DNA of 45,082 nt from CAZRGV01 sp964599655. Lineage in GTDB: Bacteria > Planctomycetota > Planctomycetia > Isosphaerales > Isosphaeraceae. Positions 8,684-17,511 of this stretch are shown here, one piece after another. The DNA lies in the NCBI GenBank assembly GCA_964599655.1, contig CAZRGV010000041.1, positions 1 to 45,082 of the forward strand, written 5' to 3'. A program made the position numbers and the translations under genes. How positions within the stretch are numbered: position 1 is the stretch's first letter; each line of letters begins with the position of its first letter. The notes below the pieces were generated by a model. It saw only the letters and a program-made list of their open reading frames with translations. It was not told the DNA's origin and searched no databases.

Positions 8684-9763
8684 TCAGCGCGACGAGGCGC
8701 CGGTTGCCGGCAATGGCTCCAGGGAGAAGTCGGCGATGAAGAGCTGGCTCTTGTGGTCGGCGGTGCGGCCGCTGGAGGTCCACATCAGTTTCTTGCCGTC
8801 GGCGCTGAAGACCGGCAGGCCGTCGAACCCTTCGTGATAGGTGATCCGCTCTTGCTGGGCCGAGTCGACATCCATGAGATACAATTCATAATTCGTATGG
8901 CCATGCTTGCTGGTCGCGTAGATGACGTGGCGGCTGTCGGTGTACCAGTAAGGGCCCCAGTTCACGTTCTCGTCGTCGGTGAGCTGGCGTTCGGCGGTTC
9001 CCTCGGTGTTGTTCACGAAGATCTGGAGGAGGTCGTTGTCCTTGCGGTCGCTTCGGTAAATGATTCGCTGGCCGTCAGGCGAGAAGAAGGGGCCTCCGTC
9101 GTACCCGTTGGCCCTGGTGATACGACGGGGATTCTTGCCGTCGGCGTCCATGATGTAGATCTCGGCGTTACCGTCTCGAAACGACGTGAAAATAATTTGC
9201 TTGCCGTCGGGCGAGTAGCTGGCCTCGGCATCATAACCGGGCGTGTCGGTGAGGCGGACGAGGTTCGAGCCGTCGAGGTTCGCGCGGAAAATGTCCATAT
9301 AATCTGGGAATTCCCACTTGTAGCGCTCGGTACGGCTGTAGGCGGGACCTCGGGGAGGCAGGGGCTTGTCGACGTCGGGGTCGAGGTGCGACGAGGCGAA
9401 GAGGATCGATTTGCCGTCGGGATGATAGTAGGCGCAGGTGCAACGTCCCTTGCCGGTGCTGACCAGCATGGGCCGGGCATCCCGGGCCAGGTCGGCGGTG
9501 TAGATCTGATAGGCGTCTTCGTTGGCCGCTGGGGTGTGGAAAATGGATGCGGGCACTGGCGGCACGGCCTGAAAGATGATCGCCTTGCCGTCGGGCCGGA
9601 AGTAGCCCTCGCCCGCCCTGGGAAATCCGAAGGTGACCTGCTGGATGTTCGACAGATGCCGGGCTTCTCGGGCCGCATCCTCGGCCGACTGGGGCGCGGC
9701 ATCCGGGTGCTGCGCCAGGGCCGCGGTCAGGACCAGCAGGAGGATCATAGGTGCGGGCTCCAT
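8684..9763 (-). CDS. Secreted TolB-like beta-propeller protein (PD40 repeats)
   Basis: The 359-residue protein begins with a short hydrophobic signal-like segment (MILLLVLTAALAQ) and then has at least five WD40-like/PD40 blades of the form SPDGKQIIFTS or SADGKKLMWTS, each followed by EIYIMDADG- or ELYLMDVDS-like strands. This is the layout of the TolB C-terminal propeller and of DPP-IV-like propellers, here without a peptidase domain. It probably acts outside the cytoplasm in binding or scaffolding. An internal ATG at the sixth codon is an equally good start. The gene stands alone and diverges from pduO. Confidence 0.78.
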   Translation of the reverse strand: MEPAPMILLLVLTAALAQHPDAAPQSAEDAAREARHLSNIQQVTFGFPRAGEGYFRPDGKAIIFQAVPPVPASIFHTPAANEDAYQIYTADLARDARPMLVSTGKGRCTCAYYHPDGKSILFASSHLDPDVDKPLPPRGPAYSRTERYKWEFPDYMDIFRANLDGSNLVRLTDTPGYDAEASYSPDGKQIIFTSFRDGNAEIYIMDADGKNPRRITRANGYDGGPFFSPDGQRIIYRSDRKDNDLLQIFVNNTEGTAERQLTDDENVNWGPYWYTDSRHVIYATSKHGHTNYELYLMDVDSAQQERITYHEGFDGLPVFSADGKKLMWTSSGRTADHKSQLFIADFSLEPLPATGASSR

Positions 9764-9855
9764 GACGGGTTCGCGCCTGTCGGTTCCAATGGGGCTCCAT
9801 CCGGCCCCAAGTTTTCGAATCGAGCACGCTTCACGGTCGGGCTCGGTCCGCCTAG

Positions 9856-9861
9856 TATAAT
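9856..9861 (+). promoter_or_regulatory. Candidate -10 element of the pduO promoter
   Basis: A perfect TATAAT occurs 70 bp before the pduO start in the divergent intergenic region. A TTCACG-like -35 lies about 20 bp upstream, which is longer than ideal spacing, so this is only a candidate. Confidence 0.35.
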
Positions 9862-9930
9862 TCCGGCCAGCACGATCGCCAACCGGCGAACCCGATCGGT
9901 TTCCCTGGCCCGAGTCGGAGCCCCCTGACG

Positions 9931-10479
9931 TTGAAGATCTACACGAAGAGCGGTGATGACGGTACGACCGGTCTGCTCACCAGCGGCCGGGTTCCCAAGG
10001 ACAGCCCGCGCATCGACGCGTACGGCACGGTCGACGAGCTGAACGCCGTGCTGGGCGTCGCCCGAGCGGCCGGACTCGACCATGCGGCCGATCAGTTGGT
10101 GGCCCAGCTTCAGGACGATCTGTTCGTCGTCGGCGCCGCCCTGGCCGATCCCGATCCCAACGGGCCGTTTCACGCGGCGCTCGGTCCCGAACGGATCGTC
10201 AACCTTGAGCGGGCCATCGATTTGATGGAAGCGGAACTTCCGCCTCTCTCGCACTTCATCCTGCCGGGGGGCTCCCCGCCGTCGTCTCATCTTCACCTGG
10301 CACGGACGGTCTGCCGACGCGCCGAGCGGCTGATCGTCCGGCTCGCCCACCAGCCCGGCGAACATGTCCGTCACGACCTGATCGTTTATCCCAACCGGCT
10401 CAGCGACCTGCTCTTCGTCCCCGCCCGAGCGGTTAACCACCGGGCCGGCGTGAGCGATATTCCCTGGAACGGCCTGTAG
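9931..10479 (+). CDS. pduO: PduO-type corrinoid adenosyltransferase
   Basis: The 182-residue protein carries the family's N-terminal signature KIYTKSGDDGTTGLL, the RIDAYGTVDELNAVLG helix, the LPGG loop, and the C-terminal RTVCRRAERLIVRL segment with its ATP/corrinoid-contacting arginines. It transfers the adenosyl group of ATP to cob(I)alamin. The start is taken as TTG at 9931 because the conserved protein begins exactly there and CGGAG lies about nine bases upstream; no ATG fits. Its 3' end overlaps the convergent membrane-protein gene by 47 bp. With cobT nearby it supports a need for adenosylcobalamin. Confidence 0.9.
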   Translation: MKIYTKSGDDGTTGLLTSGRVPKDSPRIDAYGTVDELNAVLGVARAAGLDHAADQLVAQLQDDLFVVGAALADPDPNGPFHAALGPERIVNLERAIDLMEAELPPLSHFILPGGSPPSSHLHLARTVCRRAERLIVRLAHQPGEHVRHDLIVYPNRLSDLLFVPARAVNHRAGVSDIPWNGL

Positions 10480-11254
10480 ATCCAACCGGCCATCGGGCTT
10501 CCGACCCCTTCGAACGTGGTGTCTCCCGCAGGGCCATCACAAAACCGAGGCACCCGGTTCCCAGCCCGAGGGTGAAAAGATCCCATCGGAACGGGTTCGG
10601 CCATCCGCCGGCCATCGTGTTGCGAAAGTCCCAGCAGAAGGCCAGGACGACGATCAGGCCACCCCCGAGGATGGCCGACCAGGACCCAGGACCCGGCCGG
10701 ATGGGTCGGTTCGTCCCCTCCCGCCAGAGCACCAGGCTGCCCCCCGCGATCATGACGATCGAGACCAGGGCCGGCGCGAGGACGGGCCCCGCCCAGGGAA
10801 CCGGCAAGAGAAACAGGAGGTCCCAGGTCAGCAGCGAGGCCGGCCAGTCCAACATCCACTTGAGCGAGAGGTAGTACACCAGATCCCAGACTCCGAACGC
10901 CACGACGAAGGCCGCCAGCCAACCCCGCACGCTCCGGGCGACCGCCAACGCCAGGGCGCCGAGCATGACCAGGGTGGCGGCCTCGCGAATCAGCTCGATC
11001 TTGAGAAGTCGGACCGGCAATTCCCCTTCCGCCTCGAGCTGGTCGAGCCGCACCATCGGAAATAACTCGCCCGTGGGGCTCTCAGGGAAGTACCGGGCGC
11101 GGATCGGTTCGTAAATCGCTCGCAAATCGGCGACGACGGCCGCCTCGACATAACCAAACGCCGAACCAAAGAGCCAAAGCGCCAGCAGGAGACGTGATCG
11201 TCCCGGAACGCCGCACGAGGACCGATCGGTGTTATCAGGCCGGGGGCGTTCCAT
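10433..11254 (-). CDS. Multi-pass membrane protein, unknown function
   Basis: The 273-residue protein has about seven hydrophobic segments, starting near LLLALWLFGSAFGYVEAAVV, with a charged loop (ARYFPESPTGELFPMVRLDQ) after the first. I do not recognise a family with confidence. The GYVEA motif near the first helix and the conserved-looking WDLVYYLSLKWML segment suggest a defined fold. The polar C-terminal tail (about 25 residues) overlaps the 3' end of pduO by 47 bp on the other strand. ispH lies downstream of its promoter side with an unrelated transcript start. Confidence 0.6.
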   Translation of the reverse strand: MERPRPDNTDRSSCGVPGRSRLLLALWLFGSAFGYVEAAVVADLRAIYEPIRARYFPESPTGELFPMVRLDQLEAEGELPVRLLKIELIREAATLVMLGALALAVARSVRGWLAAFVVAFGVWDLVYYLSLKWMLDWPASLLTWDLLFLLPVPWAGPVLAPALVSIVMIAGGSLVLWREGTNRPIRPGPGSWSAILGGGLIVVLAFCWDFRNTMAGGWPNPFRWDLFTLGLGTGCLGFVMALRETPRSKGSEARWPVGSTGRSREYRSRRPGG

Positions 11255-11311
11255 GGCGTTGTACGTTCCTCGTCGACTCGAAGTGTGACGGATCCGAATA
11301 CCACCACAACC

Positions 11312-12151
11312 TCAAGTCATTCGAATCAGTTTTTGATAAACAGCGTCGATGGTCTCGTCAAGCGTCGAAGTGCCCGCCGTCAGGCCGACCGCGCCCCGGC
11401 CGGCAAACCAGGCAGGATCGAGATCCTCCGGGCCTTCGACGTGGCAGGCGGGGACGCCGTGTTTCTGGCAGAGCGCGACCAGTTCCCGCGTATTGTTCGA
11501 GTTTCGACCGCCCACGACCACCATGGCCTCCACGCGCTGGAGCAGGCGCTCGAGGGATTGTTGCCGGTCCTTGGTTGGAAGGCAAACCGTGTCGACGAAC
11601 CGGATTTCGGCCTCGGGGTTGCGGCGACGGACGGCATCGAGAATGGCTTCAACCGTCCCCGGCGGCGTGGTCGTCTGGCAGACGATTCCCAGCCGAGGAA
11701 AGGGATAAGCGACAACCTCCTCGGCACGCTCGAGGACCGTGCAAGACGTCAGGTCCTCGACGATCCCTCGCACCTCGACATGCCCGTTCCGGCCGATGAC
11801 AAGCACGTGGAACCCCTGGGCCGCGAGTTCCTGCGCGGCCTTATGAACCCGAAGGACCAGGGGGCAGGTGGTATCGATCAATCGCTTGCCGGCCTGTTCG
11901 AGGCGGGCCCGCTCCCTGTCGCTGATTCCGTGCGCCGTGATCAGAACATCCGACGTCTCTGGCACGGACGATCGGTCCCACTCCGACGTGCGTTGAAAAC
12001 CGCGGGCGTCGAGCCCCCGGAGCACAACGGCATTATGCACCAGTTCGCCGTGAATGGTGATTTGTTCCGGTCGCTCAAGACCACCGATCAACGCGAGGGC
12101 ATCCTTGACGCCAAAGCACATGCCCATCACGTCTGACCGAATAACTTCCAT
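11312..12151 (-). CDS. ispH: 4-hydroxy-3-methylbut-2-enyl diphosphate reductase
   Basis: The 279-residue protein is IspH (LytB), the last enzyme of the MEP isoprenoid pathway, which makes IPP and DMAPP. The three [4Fe-4S] cysteines are visible as Cys12 (GMCFGV), Cys96 (DTTCPLV) and Cys190 (DTVCLPTKDRQ). The substrate-binding histidines lie in GELVHN, ITAHGI and GRNGHVEV, the last also giving the catalytic glutamate. The C-terminal LTAGTSTLDETI completes the active site. The length is slightly shorter than E. coli IspH (316) and normal for the family. It is a single gene. Confidence 0.93.
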   Translation of the reverse strand: MEVIRSDVMGMCFGVKDALALIGGLERPEQITIHGELVHNAVVLRGLDARGFQRTSEWDRSSVPETSDVLITAHGISDRERARLEQAGKRLIDTTCPLVLRVHKAAQELAAQGFHVLVIGRNGHVEVRGIVEDLTSCTVLERAEEVVAYPFPRLGIVCQTTTPPGTVEAILDAVRRRNPEAEIRFVDTVCLPTKDRQQSLERLLQRVEAMVVVGGRNSNNTRELVALCQKHGVPACHVEGPEDLDPAWFAGRGAVGLTAGTSTLDETIDAVYQKLIRMT

Positions 12152-12212
12152 CGTCGCTCCTCCGGGAATCCTTTATGACCTCATGTTCTTTGCGAAACAA
12201 AGCCTCGATGTC

Positions 12213-12234
12213 AAAAAAAGCGGCCAGGCGGCCG
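12213..12234 (-). terminator. Intrinsic terminator after the winged-helix regulator
   Basis: Read on the minus strand, a 5-bp CGGCC/GGCCG stem with a four-base loop is followed one base later by seven T. It lies 36 bp past the stop of the regulator gene and would end that transcript. Confidence 0.6.
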
Positions 12235-12269
12235 TTGGGTCGCGGCGGCGGGGAGGCGTTGGCTGGCGC

Positions 12270-12698
12270 TCAGGCGGTGGACCAGCCTTCGGAGCGAACC
12301 GGCCCGGGATTCGAGGACGGGGACGAGGCCGAGCGGGCGGCGGAAAGGGCGTCAGCGACGACCTGTTCGAGCTCGGCGATGTAGTCGAGGAAGCGGCGAC
12401 GGCCCTCGTCGGTCAGGCGGCAGAGGGTTTGCGGGCGCTTCTTGTGGAAGCCTTTCCAGACCTCGACCAATCCTTCCTCATGCAGGACCTGAAGGTGTCG
12501 GCTGAGGTTGCCGTCGGTCAGGTGGCAGAGGTCTTTCAGGTCGTTGAAGAGGACCCCCTTGGGATGGGTGGCCAGGGAGGTCATGATGCCGAGCCTGGCT
12601 TTTTCGTGGATCGCGCGTTCGAGGCCATCATACGCGAAGCGGCCGGATTCCGAGTGGCCTCCGCTGGTGTCTTTGGGTCGGGAATTCGGGTTATCCAT
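12270..12698 (-). CDS. Winged-helix transcriptional regulator
   Basis: The 142-residue protein starts at MDNPNSRPK, where the ATG overlaps the end of the upstream membrane gene by 8 bp. Residues about 25-115 form a winged helix: HEKARLGIMTSL, the recognition helix LTDGNLSRHLQVL, and the wing GLVEVWKGFHKKRPQTLCRLTDEG. This is the pattern of the HTH_34/MarR-ArsR-like single-domain regulators. No metal-binding cysteines are evident. The tight overlap with an integral membrane protein suggests that the two form an autoregulated pair. The effector is unknown. Confidence 0.82.
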   Translation of the reverse strand: MDNPNSRPKDTSGGHSESGRFAYDGLERAIHEKARLGIMTSLATHPKGVLFNDLKDLCHLTDGNLSRHLQVLHEEGLVEVWKGFHKKRPQTLCRLTDEGRRRFLDYIAELEQVVADALSAARSASSPSSNPGPVRSEGWSTA

Positions 12699-13299
12699 CG
12701 CCGCGCTCCAGGGTCCAGTACAGCACCGCCGCCGCGAGCGTCTGCCCCACGCCAAACGGCACACCCATGGCCCAGGGGGAAAGGGCCAGCTCACCACGGG
12801 CGATGGCCAGGCAGGTGATTCCGGCGGCCAGGTAGAAGAAGGCCACGAACCAGGTGGCTCGCGGCAACAGCCGGCACGACGCGAAGATCCCCAGGCTGAA
12901 CAGCACCTGCCAGAGGCCGGGCAGCATCCAGAGGCTCTCCGGGCAGGTGGTCACAATCACCGCGGTGAGCAAACCGCCCGCGATGAGGCAGGGCAGAAAC
13001 TGTTCGAGGGCGAGCCAGGTGATCTCGCGGCTCCAGGCCGACGCCGAGCGTCGTCGACGATCGATCATGCCGGCCCCGGCCGCCACCGCGCTGAGCAACG
13101 CCGCGCCGATCCAAAGCGAAAGGTACGCGGCAACCTGCTCTCGAGGTTGTGGCACCCAGTTGACCTGGAGCACGGCCGCGGCCGCCGCCAGGGCCCCCGA
13201 AAACGCGACCGGCAAGGCCCGATAGCCTCGGAACAACTCGGTCCGGGCCATCTGATGCCGGATCTCGGCGATCTGCGATAACGCCTCGTCAAGCTCCAC
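12691..13299 (-). CDS. Membrane protein paired with the winged-helix regulator
   Basis: The GTG start at 13299 is chosen because GGAGGG lies seven bases upstream; an earlier ATG at 13383 would add 28 polar, low-complexity residues. The 202-residue product begins with a helix (VELDEALSQIAEIRHQMART) and then has about six hydrophobic segments, including AFSGALAAAAAVLQVNW and WFVAFFYLAAGITCLAIA. Function is unknown. Planctomycete genomes often pair such proteins with a small winged-helix regulator. Its stop overlaps the regulator's start. Confidence 0.7.
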   Translation of the reverse strand: MELDEALSQIAEIRHQMARTELFRGYRALPVAFSGALAAAAAVLQVNWVPQPREQVAAYLSLWIGAALLSAVAAGAGMIDRRRRSASAWSREITWLALEQFLPCLIAGGLLTAVIVTTCPESLWMLPGLWQVLFSLGIFASCRLLPRATWFVAFFYLAAGITCLAIARGELALSPWAMGVPFGVGQTLAAAVLYWTLERGDG

Positions 13300-13402
13300 G
13301 ACGCACCCTCCGGCTCGATCGGACGAGTCCCGCGGCGAATTGGCTTTGTGACGTAAAGTAACAGCGCGTCTCCGCTCCGTCAAGGAGAATCCGGCGTTTT
13401 CT

Positions 13403-13852
13403 TCAGGGCGCGTGGGATTCTCGCTTCAGAACGAGGCTGAAACACCCGCTGCCAGGCATGGTGTTGAAGTTGCGTGGCCGGTCCGGGGCACCGGGGCGCG
13501 CGAAGGCCACCTTGAGCATGTCGCCGTCCAGTTCGTAGACGCCGTGCTGCGTTTCCCCCTGGTCCATCCCCTTGACGATCTTCAGGTCGATCGGCCGGGG
13601 AGTTCTCGAAAGGTCGAGCGTATAGGTTCCTTCCTCGACGGTGGCACCACTCATCTTGACGACATACCGATCTTCCTCAAAGATCATACGTTGATCCTTG
13701 ATGTCCGTGATCGGGACCTTCCGACCGTCCAGCTCGGCGGAGAGGATCGACCAGGTGCCCAGGATCTTGGCCGGGTCATTGGCAGCGGGCTCGTCTCCGG
13801 CCGCGATGGGTCCGTTGAGAACGATCCACGCCAGGGTCATCCACTTGAGCAT
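13403..13852 (-). CDS. TIGR03067-type secreted protein
   Basis: The 149-residue protein has a short signal peptide (MLKWMTLAWIVLNGPIAAGD) and then a lipocalin-like domain. ILGTWSILSAELDGRKVP at its start, MIFEEDRYVV in the middle and SLVLKRE at its end are the TIGR03067 family signature, which is abundant in planctomycetes. The biochemical role is not known; family members are thought to be exported beta-barrel binders. It appears to be a single gene. Confidence 0.8.
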   Translation of the reverse strand: MLKWMTLAWIVLNGPIAAGDEPAANDPAKILGTWSILSAELDGRKVPITDIKDQRMIFEEDRYVVKMSGATVEEGTYTLDLSRTPRPIDLKIVKGMDQGETQHGVYELDGDMLKVAFARPGAPDRPRNFNTMPGSGCFSLVLKRESHAP

Positions 13853-13894
13853 TAGGAAAAGACTCCCAACAAGAACACGAATTGAGCCGGCGGT

Positions 13895-15793
13895 TCAGCG
13901 GGCGTTGGGAACGATGGGCAGGACCACGCGCGACGGTCGCTGCGCGTCATGAAACACCGTGTTGTCGACCACGATCCGGCGGCGCGAGGTGCCGAGCGGC
14001 TCTCCGGTGTTCGGATTGACGTCGAACCTCGGGTAGTTGCTACTCGAAATATCAATGCGAATTCGATGCCCCTTCTTGAACACGTTTGAGGTGGGGTAGC
14101 GTCGGATCGCCACGGGGTAGACCTGGCCGGGTTCCATCAGGCGAGGGTGATTGAGCGACTCTCGGTAGCGCGCGCGGATGATGGAGTCGCCGATGTTCAG
14201 ATCAAAGCCGAGCGGGTAATCGGTGTTGGGTGGAATCTCGTCGACCAGCTTGGCGGTGAAGTCGGTGTCGGGTGCGGTGGACGCGATCCAGAGATGGACC
14301 TCGACGGTGCCGGTGACCTCGACATCATCGGCGAGTGGCTCGGTGCGGAAGACGAGAACGTCGGGACGCTCGGACAGCGGCAGCCGGTTCTGGGCGGCGT
14401 GGGTATCGTCTCGAGGGCGCTGATCGTAGCCGCCGTTGCTCATGAGGTTGTTGTTCGACGAGATGTTGCCGCCGATCGTGGGCACGGGATGATTCGGATC
14501 GAAGTTGTAGGTGGTCCGGCGTTCGGGCTCGGTGGGCTTGCTGGTCGAGAGCGAGCCGTCGGCGTGGAGGTAGTAGTCCGTGGCTCGGGCGCGGCTCAGA
14601 GGCCACTCCGACTCGGCCCGCCAGTAGCCGCCGTGCATGAGGCCGTGTTGCGTTTTGTGATCGTCGCCGGTTCCCATGATGTAGAGCAGCACTGGCGGGT
14701 CGGCCTCGACGCCGTTCTCGGCGCCCTTCAGCCAGTGGTCGTACCATCGAAGGCGGAAGGCGTTGAGGTCGATGGCCGCCTCGCGGGTGAACTCGACCTC
14801 ACCCGAGACGTTCGACCGCTGCGAGCCGTGAACCCAGGGGCCGATGACCAGGCGCTGGGGCGACGTCTTCGCCTTCGAGAGCGCCTCGTAGTTCATCGTG
14901 ACCTGGCGCGTCCAAGAGTCGTACCAGCCCGTGATGTGGAGGACGGGAACATCCTTGTAGTCGCTCACATGATCGACGACCGACATTCCCTTGATCTTCC
15001 AGAAGTCGGTTTCGGGACCGCTGCGCAGGGCCTCGAAAAGCCAGCTTTCGTACTCGGGCGCGTGTTTCAGCGGGGTTGTCCCCTTGAAAAAAGGCAGGCT
15101 GTCGACGTGATCGCGAATCCGCCGTGCGTTTTCGTCGAGCGCGGCCTTCAAGGCGGGATTGGCCAGCGCGGCCTGGCTGTTGGAGGCCCCCTGGTTGAAC
15201 ATCCAGTTCATGAACCGAAGTTCAAAGGCTCCGCCGTGTCGCATGCCTGACACGCCACAGTTCGAAAGGGCGTCGATCGGGATCATGGTCGTCAGGTGCG
15301 GCGGACTCATTTCGGCCAGGGCGTGCTGCGTGCCGCCGGGGTAACTGGTACCGAAGGTGCCGACCTTGCCGTCGGACCAGGGTTGCCGGGCGATCCACTC
15401 GACGATGTCGAAGCCGTCCGCGGGATCGTCGACCATGAGGCGCCAGGTTCCCTCGCTGGCGTAGCGGCCCCGGCAATCGTTCGCCACGACGGCATAGCCT
15501 CGCGACGCATAGTATTTCGCCTCGGCGGCGGACCCCTGTTTGTTGTAGGGGGTCCGCGTAAGCAGGGTCGGGAACCGGCCGTCGACGGGCTTCCCGTCCC
15601 TGGCGGGGCGATAGACATCGGCGGCGAGCCGGACTCCATCCCGCATCGGGACCATCACGTTGGTCTCGACGGCCACGTCAAATTCCGCCTCGCGCTGGGT
15701 GGTCCTGGGCACCTGGGCCGAAATCGGCCGGTCGAATGTCGTCAGCAACAGGGGGAGAAGCCAGAACGACTTGAACAGCGAGGGACGTGTCAT
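13895..15793 (-). CDS. CocE/NonD family alpha/beta hydrolase (X-Pro dipeptidyl-peptidase S15)
   Basis: With the start at MTRPSLFKSFWLLPLLL the product has 632 residues and an N-terminal signal peptide. An upstream in-frame ATG at 15883 would hide it behind 30 arginine-rich residues. The body contains VPMRDGVRLAADVYRP and TRTPYNKQ, and the nucleophile elbow GTSYPG with Ser150. The C-terminal jelly-roll lies at roughly 420-630 (VTGTVEVHLWIAS). CocE-type enzymes hydrolyse esters or amides such as beta-lactams, cocaine or glutaryl-7-ACA. The natural substrate here cannot be told. It probably works in the periplasm. Confidence 0.87.
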   Translation of the reverse strand: MTRPSLFKSFWLLPLLLTTFDRPISAQVPRTTQREAEFDVAVETNVMVPMRDGVRLAADVYRPARDGKPVDGRFPTLLTRTPYNKQGSAAEAKYYASRGYAVVANDCRGRYASEGTWRLMVDDPADGFDIVEWIARQPWSDGKVGTFGTSYPGGTQHALAEMSPPHLTTMIPIDALSNCGVSGMRHGGAFELRFMNWMFNQGASNSQAALANPALKAALDENARRIRDHVDSLPFFKGTTPLKHAPEYESWLFEALRSGPETDFWKIKGMSVVDHVSDYKDVPVLHITGWYDSWTRQVTMNYEALSKAKTSPQRLVIGPWVHGSQRSNVSGEVEFTREAAIDLNAFRLRWYDHWLKGAENGVEADPPVLLYIMGTGDDHKTQHGLMHGGYWRAESEWPLSRARATDYYLHADGSLSTSKPTEPERRTTYNFDPNHPVPTIGGNISSNNNLMSNGGYDQRPRDDTHAAQNRLPLSERPDVLVFRTEPLADDVEVTGTVEVHLWIASTAPDTDFTAKLVDEIPPNTDYPLGFDLNIGDSIIRARYRESLNHPRLMEPGQVYPVAIRRYPTSNVFKKGHRIRIDISSSNYPRFDVNPNTGEPLGTSRRRIVVDNTVFHDAQRPSRVVLPIVPNAR

Positions 15794-15911
15794 CGCGATG
15801 TCGGCTCGAGGCCGCCGCCGAGGGTGGATTGATTGAGGTCCGGACTCGCCCAAGCGCCGGATGCGCGTCTGATTGTCACGCAATCGGCACGAAATGCAAA
15901 CCGTTTCCGCG

Positions 15912-17213
15912 TCAGGCGGGAGGTTTCGGCGCCTGGGTCGGTGGACGCTCGCGCGGGGCCAAGGGCCTGCTCCCTGGAGTCGCTCGGGAAGGAACAGAGT
16001 CGGAGGACGGAAACGGAATCGAGAAGAGGTCGGGCATGACCCAGGGGGGTCGAAAGTCGCCGAACGGATTGACGAGACCGCGCTGGCGAGGTTCGAGCAA
16101 GCAATCGAGGTCGCCGACCAGCGGGTTGGCCAGCAAGGCGATGGCGAGCGTCACGCCCACCACGGTTCGACCCGACCACAACCAGATGCGATCGGCTCCC
16201 AAGGCGATCAGCAGGTGAAGCGACGGTACGAGAAACAGGACGAGCCGCCCGTGGAACGGATAGAGTTGGAGATACGATGCGGCAATCGCCAGCGCCATCG
16301 GGATCACGAACAGGCCAAGAAGGGCCCGTTGTTCACGCAACAAAGTCACCAGGGCGGTGAGCGCGCAGAGCAAGGCCGGAGCGATCGACACCCAGGGCGT
16401 GAACGGCCCTTCGTAATCCAGCGGATTCACAAATAGATAGAGGAATCTTCGAATCACCCAGGTTGGATCCTTAACCAGGGGTGGAGGAAACGCCAGCGCC
16501 CAGAAGGCCCAGAGACCGCGATCGCCGCCGATCTGCGATCTGGCCGCGAGATGCGACACCGTGAAGCTCGAGAGCCAGATCGCGCTCACGATCATCAAGC
16601 CGCCCGCCCGCTTCCAACGATGCTCATGCCCCGCGGTGACGATCAGGACCATTCCCGACGCCGCCAGGACAAACGCCGACGGAAACGAGAACCAGACCGC
16701 GAGACTCCCAAGCAGCGCGAATCCGGCGAAGCGCCCGGGCGTCAAGGGGCGGTCGCGAATCCAGAGCGTCGCGAGCAGCACCGCGAGGGCCCAGGTCACG
16801 TCGGTGCTGTACGGCTTCAATTCGGTCGCGTAGTAGATCTGGTCGTCCGAGACGCTCAACAATCCGACGGCGAGCACCGCGGCCCGGACCGGGAGGCATC
16901 GAAGCGCGACCGATCGCATCAGAAACAGCGAAACGAGGGAACCCAGGAAGGGAATCGCCCTCATCACGTAACGCGAATCGCCAAGGATTCGATAGAGAAC
17001 GCGCTCGGCCAGCAAGAATCCCGGTGGCGCGATCTGAGTGGCCACCAGCGGTCCGAACAGCGAGAACGTCGGGCCTTCCTTGATGTTCCCCAACAGCGAG
17101 CTTTCATCGAGCCAGAACGAGCGATCCGCCAGATAGGCCGCGACACGAAATACGATCCCAAGAATAAGAAAGCCTTTGATCCATCGATCGATCGATTCGG
17201 AATGCTCTTCCAC
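15912..17213 (-). CDS. GT39-like multi-pass membrane glycosyltransferase
   Basis: The GTG at 17213 has a GAGGGGAAG ribosome-binding site and gives a 433-residue protein; the longer frame adds 76 arginine-rich residues without support. The product has about ten membrane helices. An early extracytoplasmic loop carries the DRSFWLDESSL motif, the WxDE-type acidic pair of the ArnT/PMT (GT39, GT-C fold) family. YYATELKPYSTDVTWAL is another conserved family segment. It would move a sugar from a polyprenyl-phosphate donor. The donor and acceptor are unknown. The C-terminal 30 residues are proline- and arginine-rich. Confidence 0.75.
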   Translation of the reverse strand: MEEHSESIDRWIKGFLILGIVFRVAAYLADRSFWLDESSLLGNIKEGPTFSLFGPLVATQIAPPGFLLAERVLYRILGDSRYVMRAIPFLGSLVSLFLMRSVALRCLPVRAAVLAVGLLSVSDDQIYYATELKPYSTDVTWALAVLLATLWIRDRPLTPGRFAGFALLGSLAVWFSFPSAFVLAASGMVLIVTAGHEHRWKRAGGLMIVSAIWLSSFTVSHLAARSQIGGDRGLWAFWALAFPPPLVKDPTWVIRRFLYLFVNPLDYEGPFTPWVSIAPALLCALTALVTLLREQRALLGLFVIPMALAIAASYLQLYPFHGRLVLFLVPSLHLLIALGADRIWLWSGRTVVGVTLAIALLANPLVGDLDCLLEPRQRGLVNPFGDFRPPWVMPDLFSIPFPSSDSVPSRATPGSRPLAPRERPPTQAPKPPA

Positions 17214-17443
17214 CGCTTCCCCTCGACCGGAGTTCGCGTGACCGGAACGCCAGAACCGGGCCAATCCACTTCGCCACCAATCTACACCGGCGCCCGCGTG
17301 CTGAGAACCTCGTCCCCAGTCTCGCGAGACGAACCCGAAACGAGCCGAGCGACGGATCGTCGAATCGCGCTTCGGGAAGGCAGGGTTTCCATCGCGCCGG
17401 GAGTCTCTCATCGGGACGGGGTTCGAACGGAGACATTCCAACC

Positions 17444-17476
17444 AAAAAGGCGAGCGACCGCGCTCGGTCGCTCGCC
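17444..17476 (-). terminator. Strong intrinsic terminator after the pilin-like gene
   Basis: A perfect 12-bp stem (GGCGAGCGACCG paired with CGGTCGCTCGCC, four-base loop) is followed on the minus strand by TTTTT. It lies 36 bp after the pilin-like stop codon and separates that gene from the glycosyltransferase. Confidence 0.85.
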
Positions 17477-17511
17477 GGAATATATCCTCAAGTCAAAGTC
17501 GATTTCTTGGC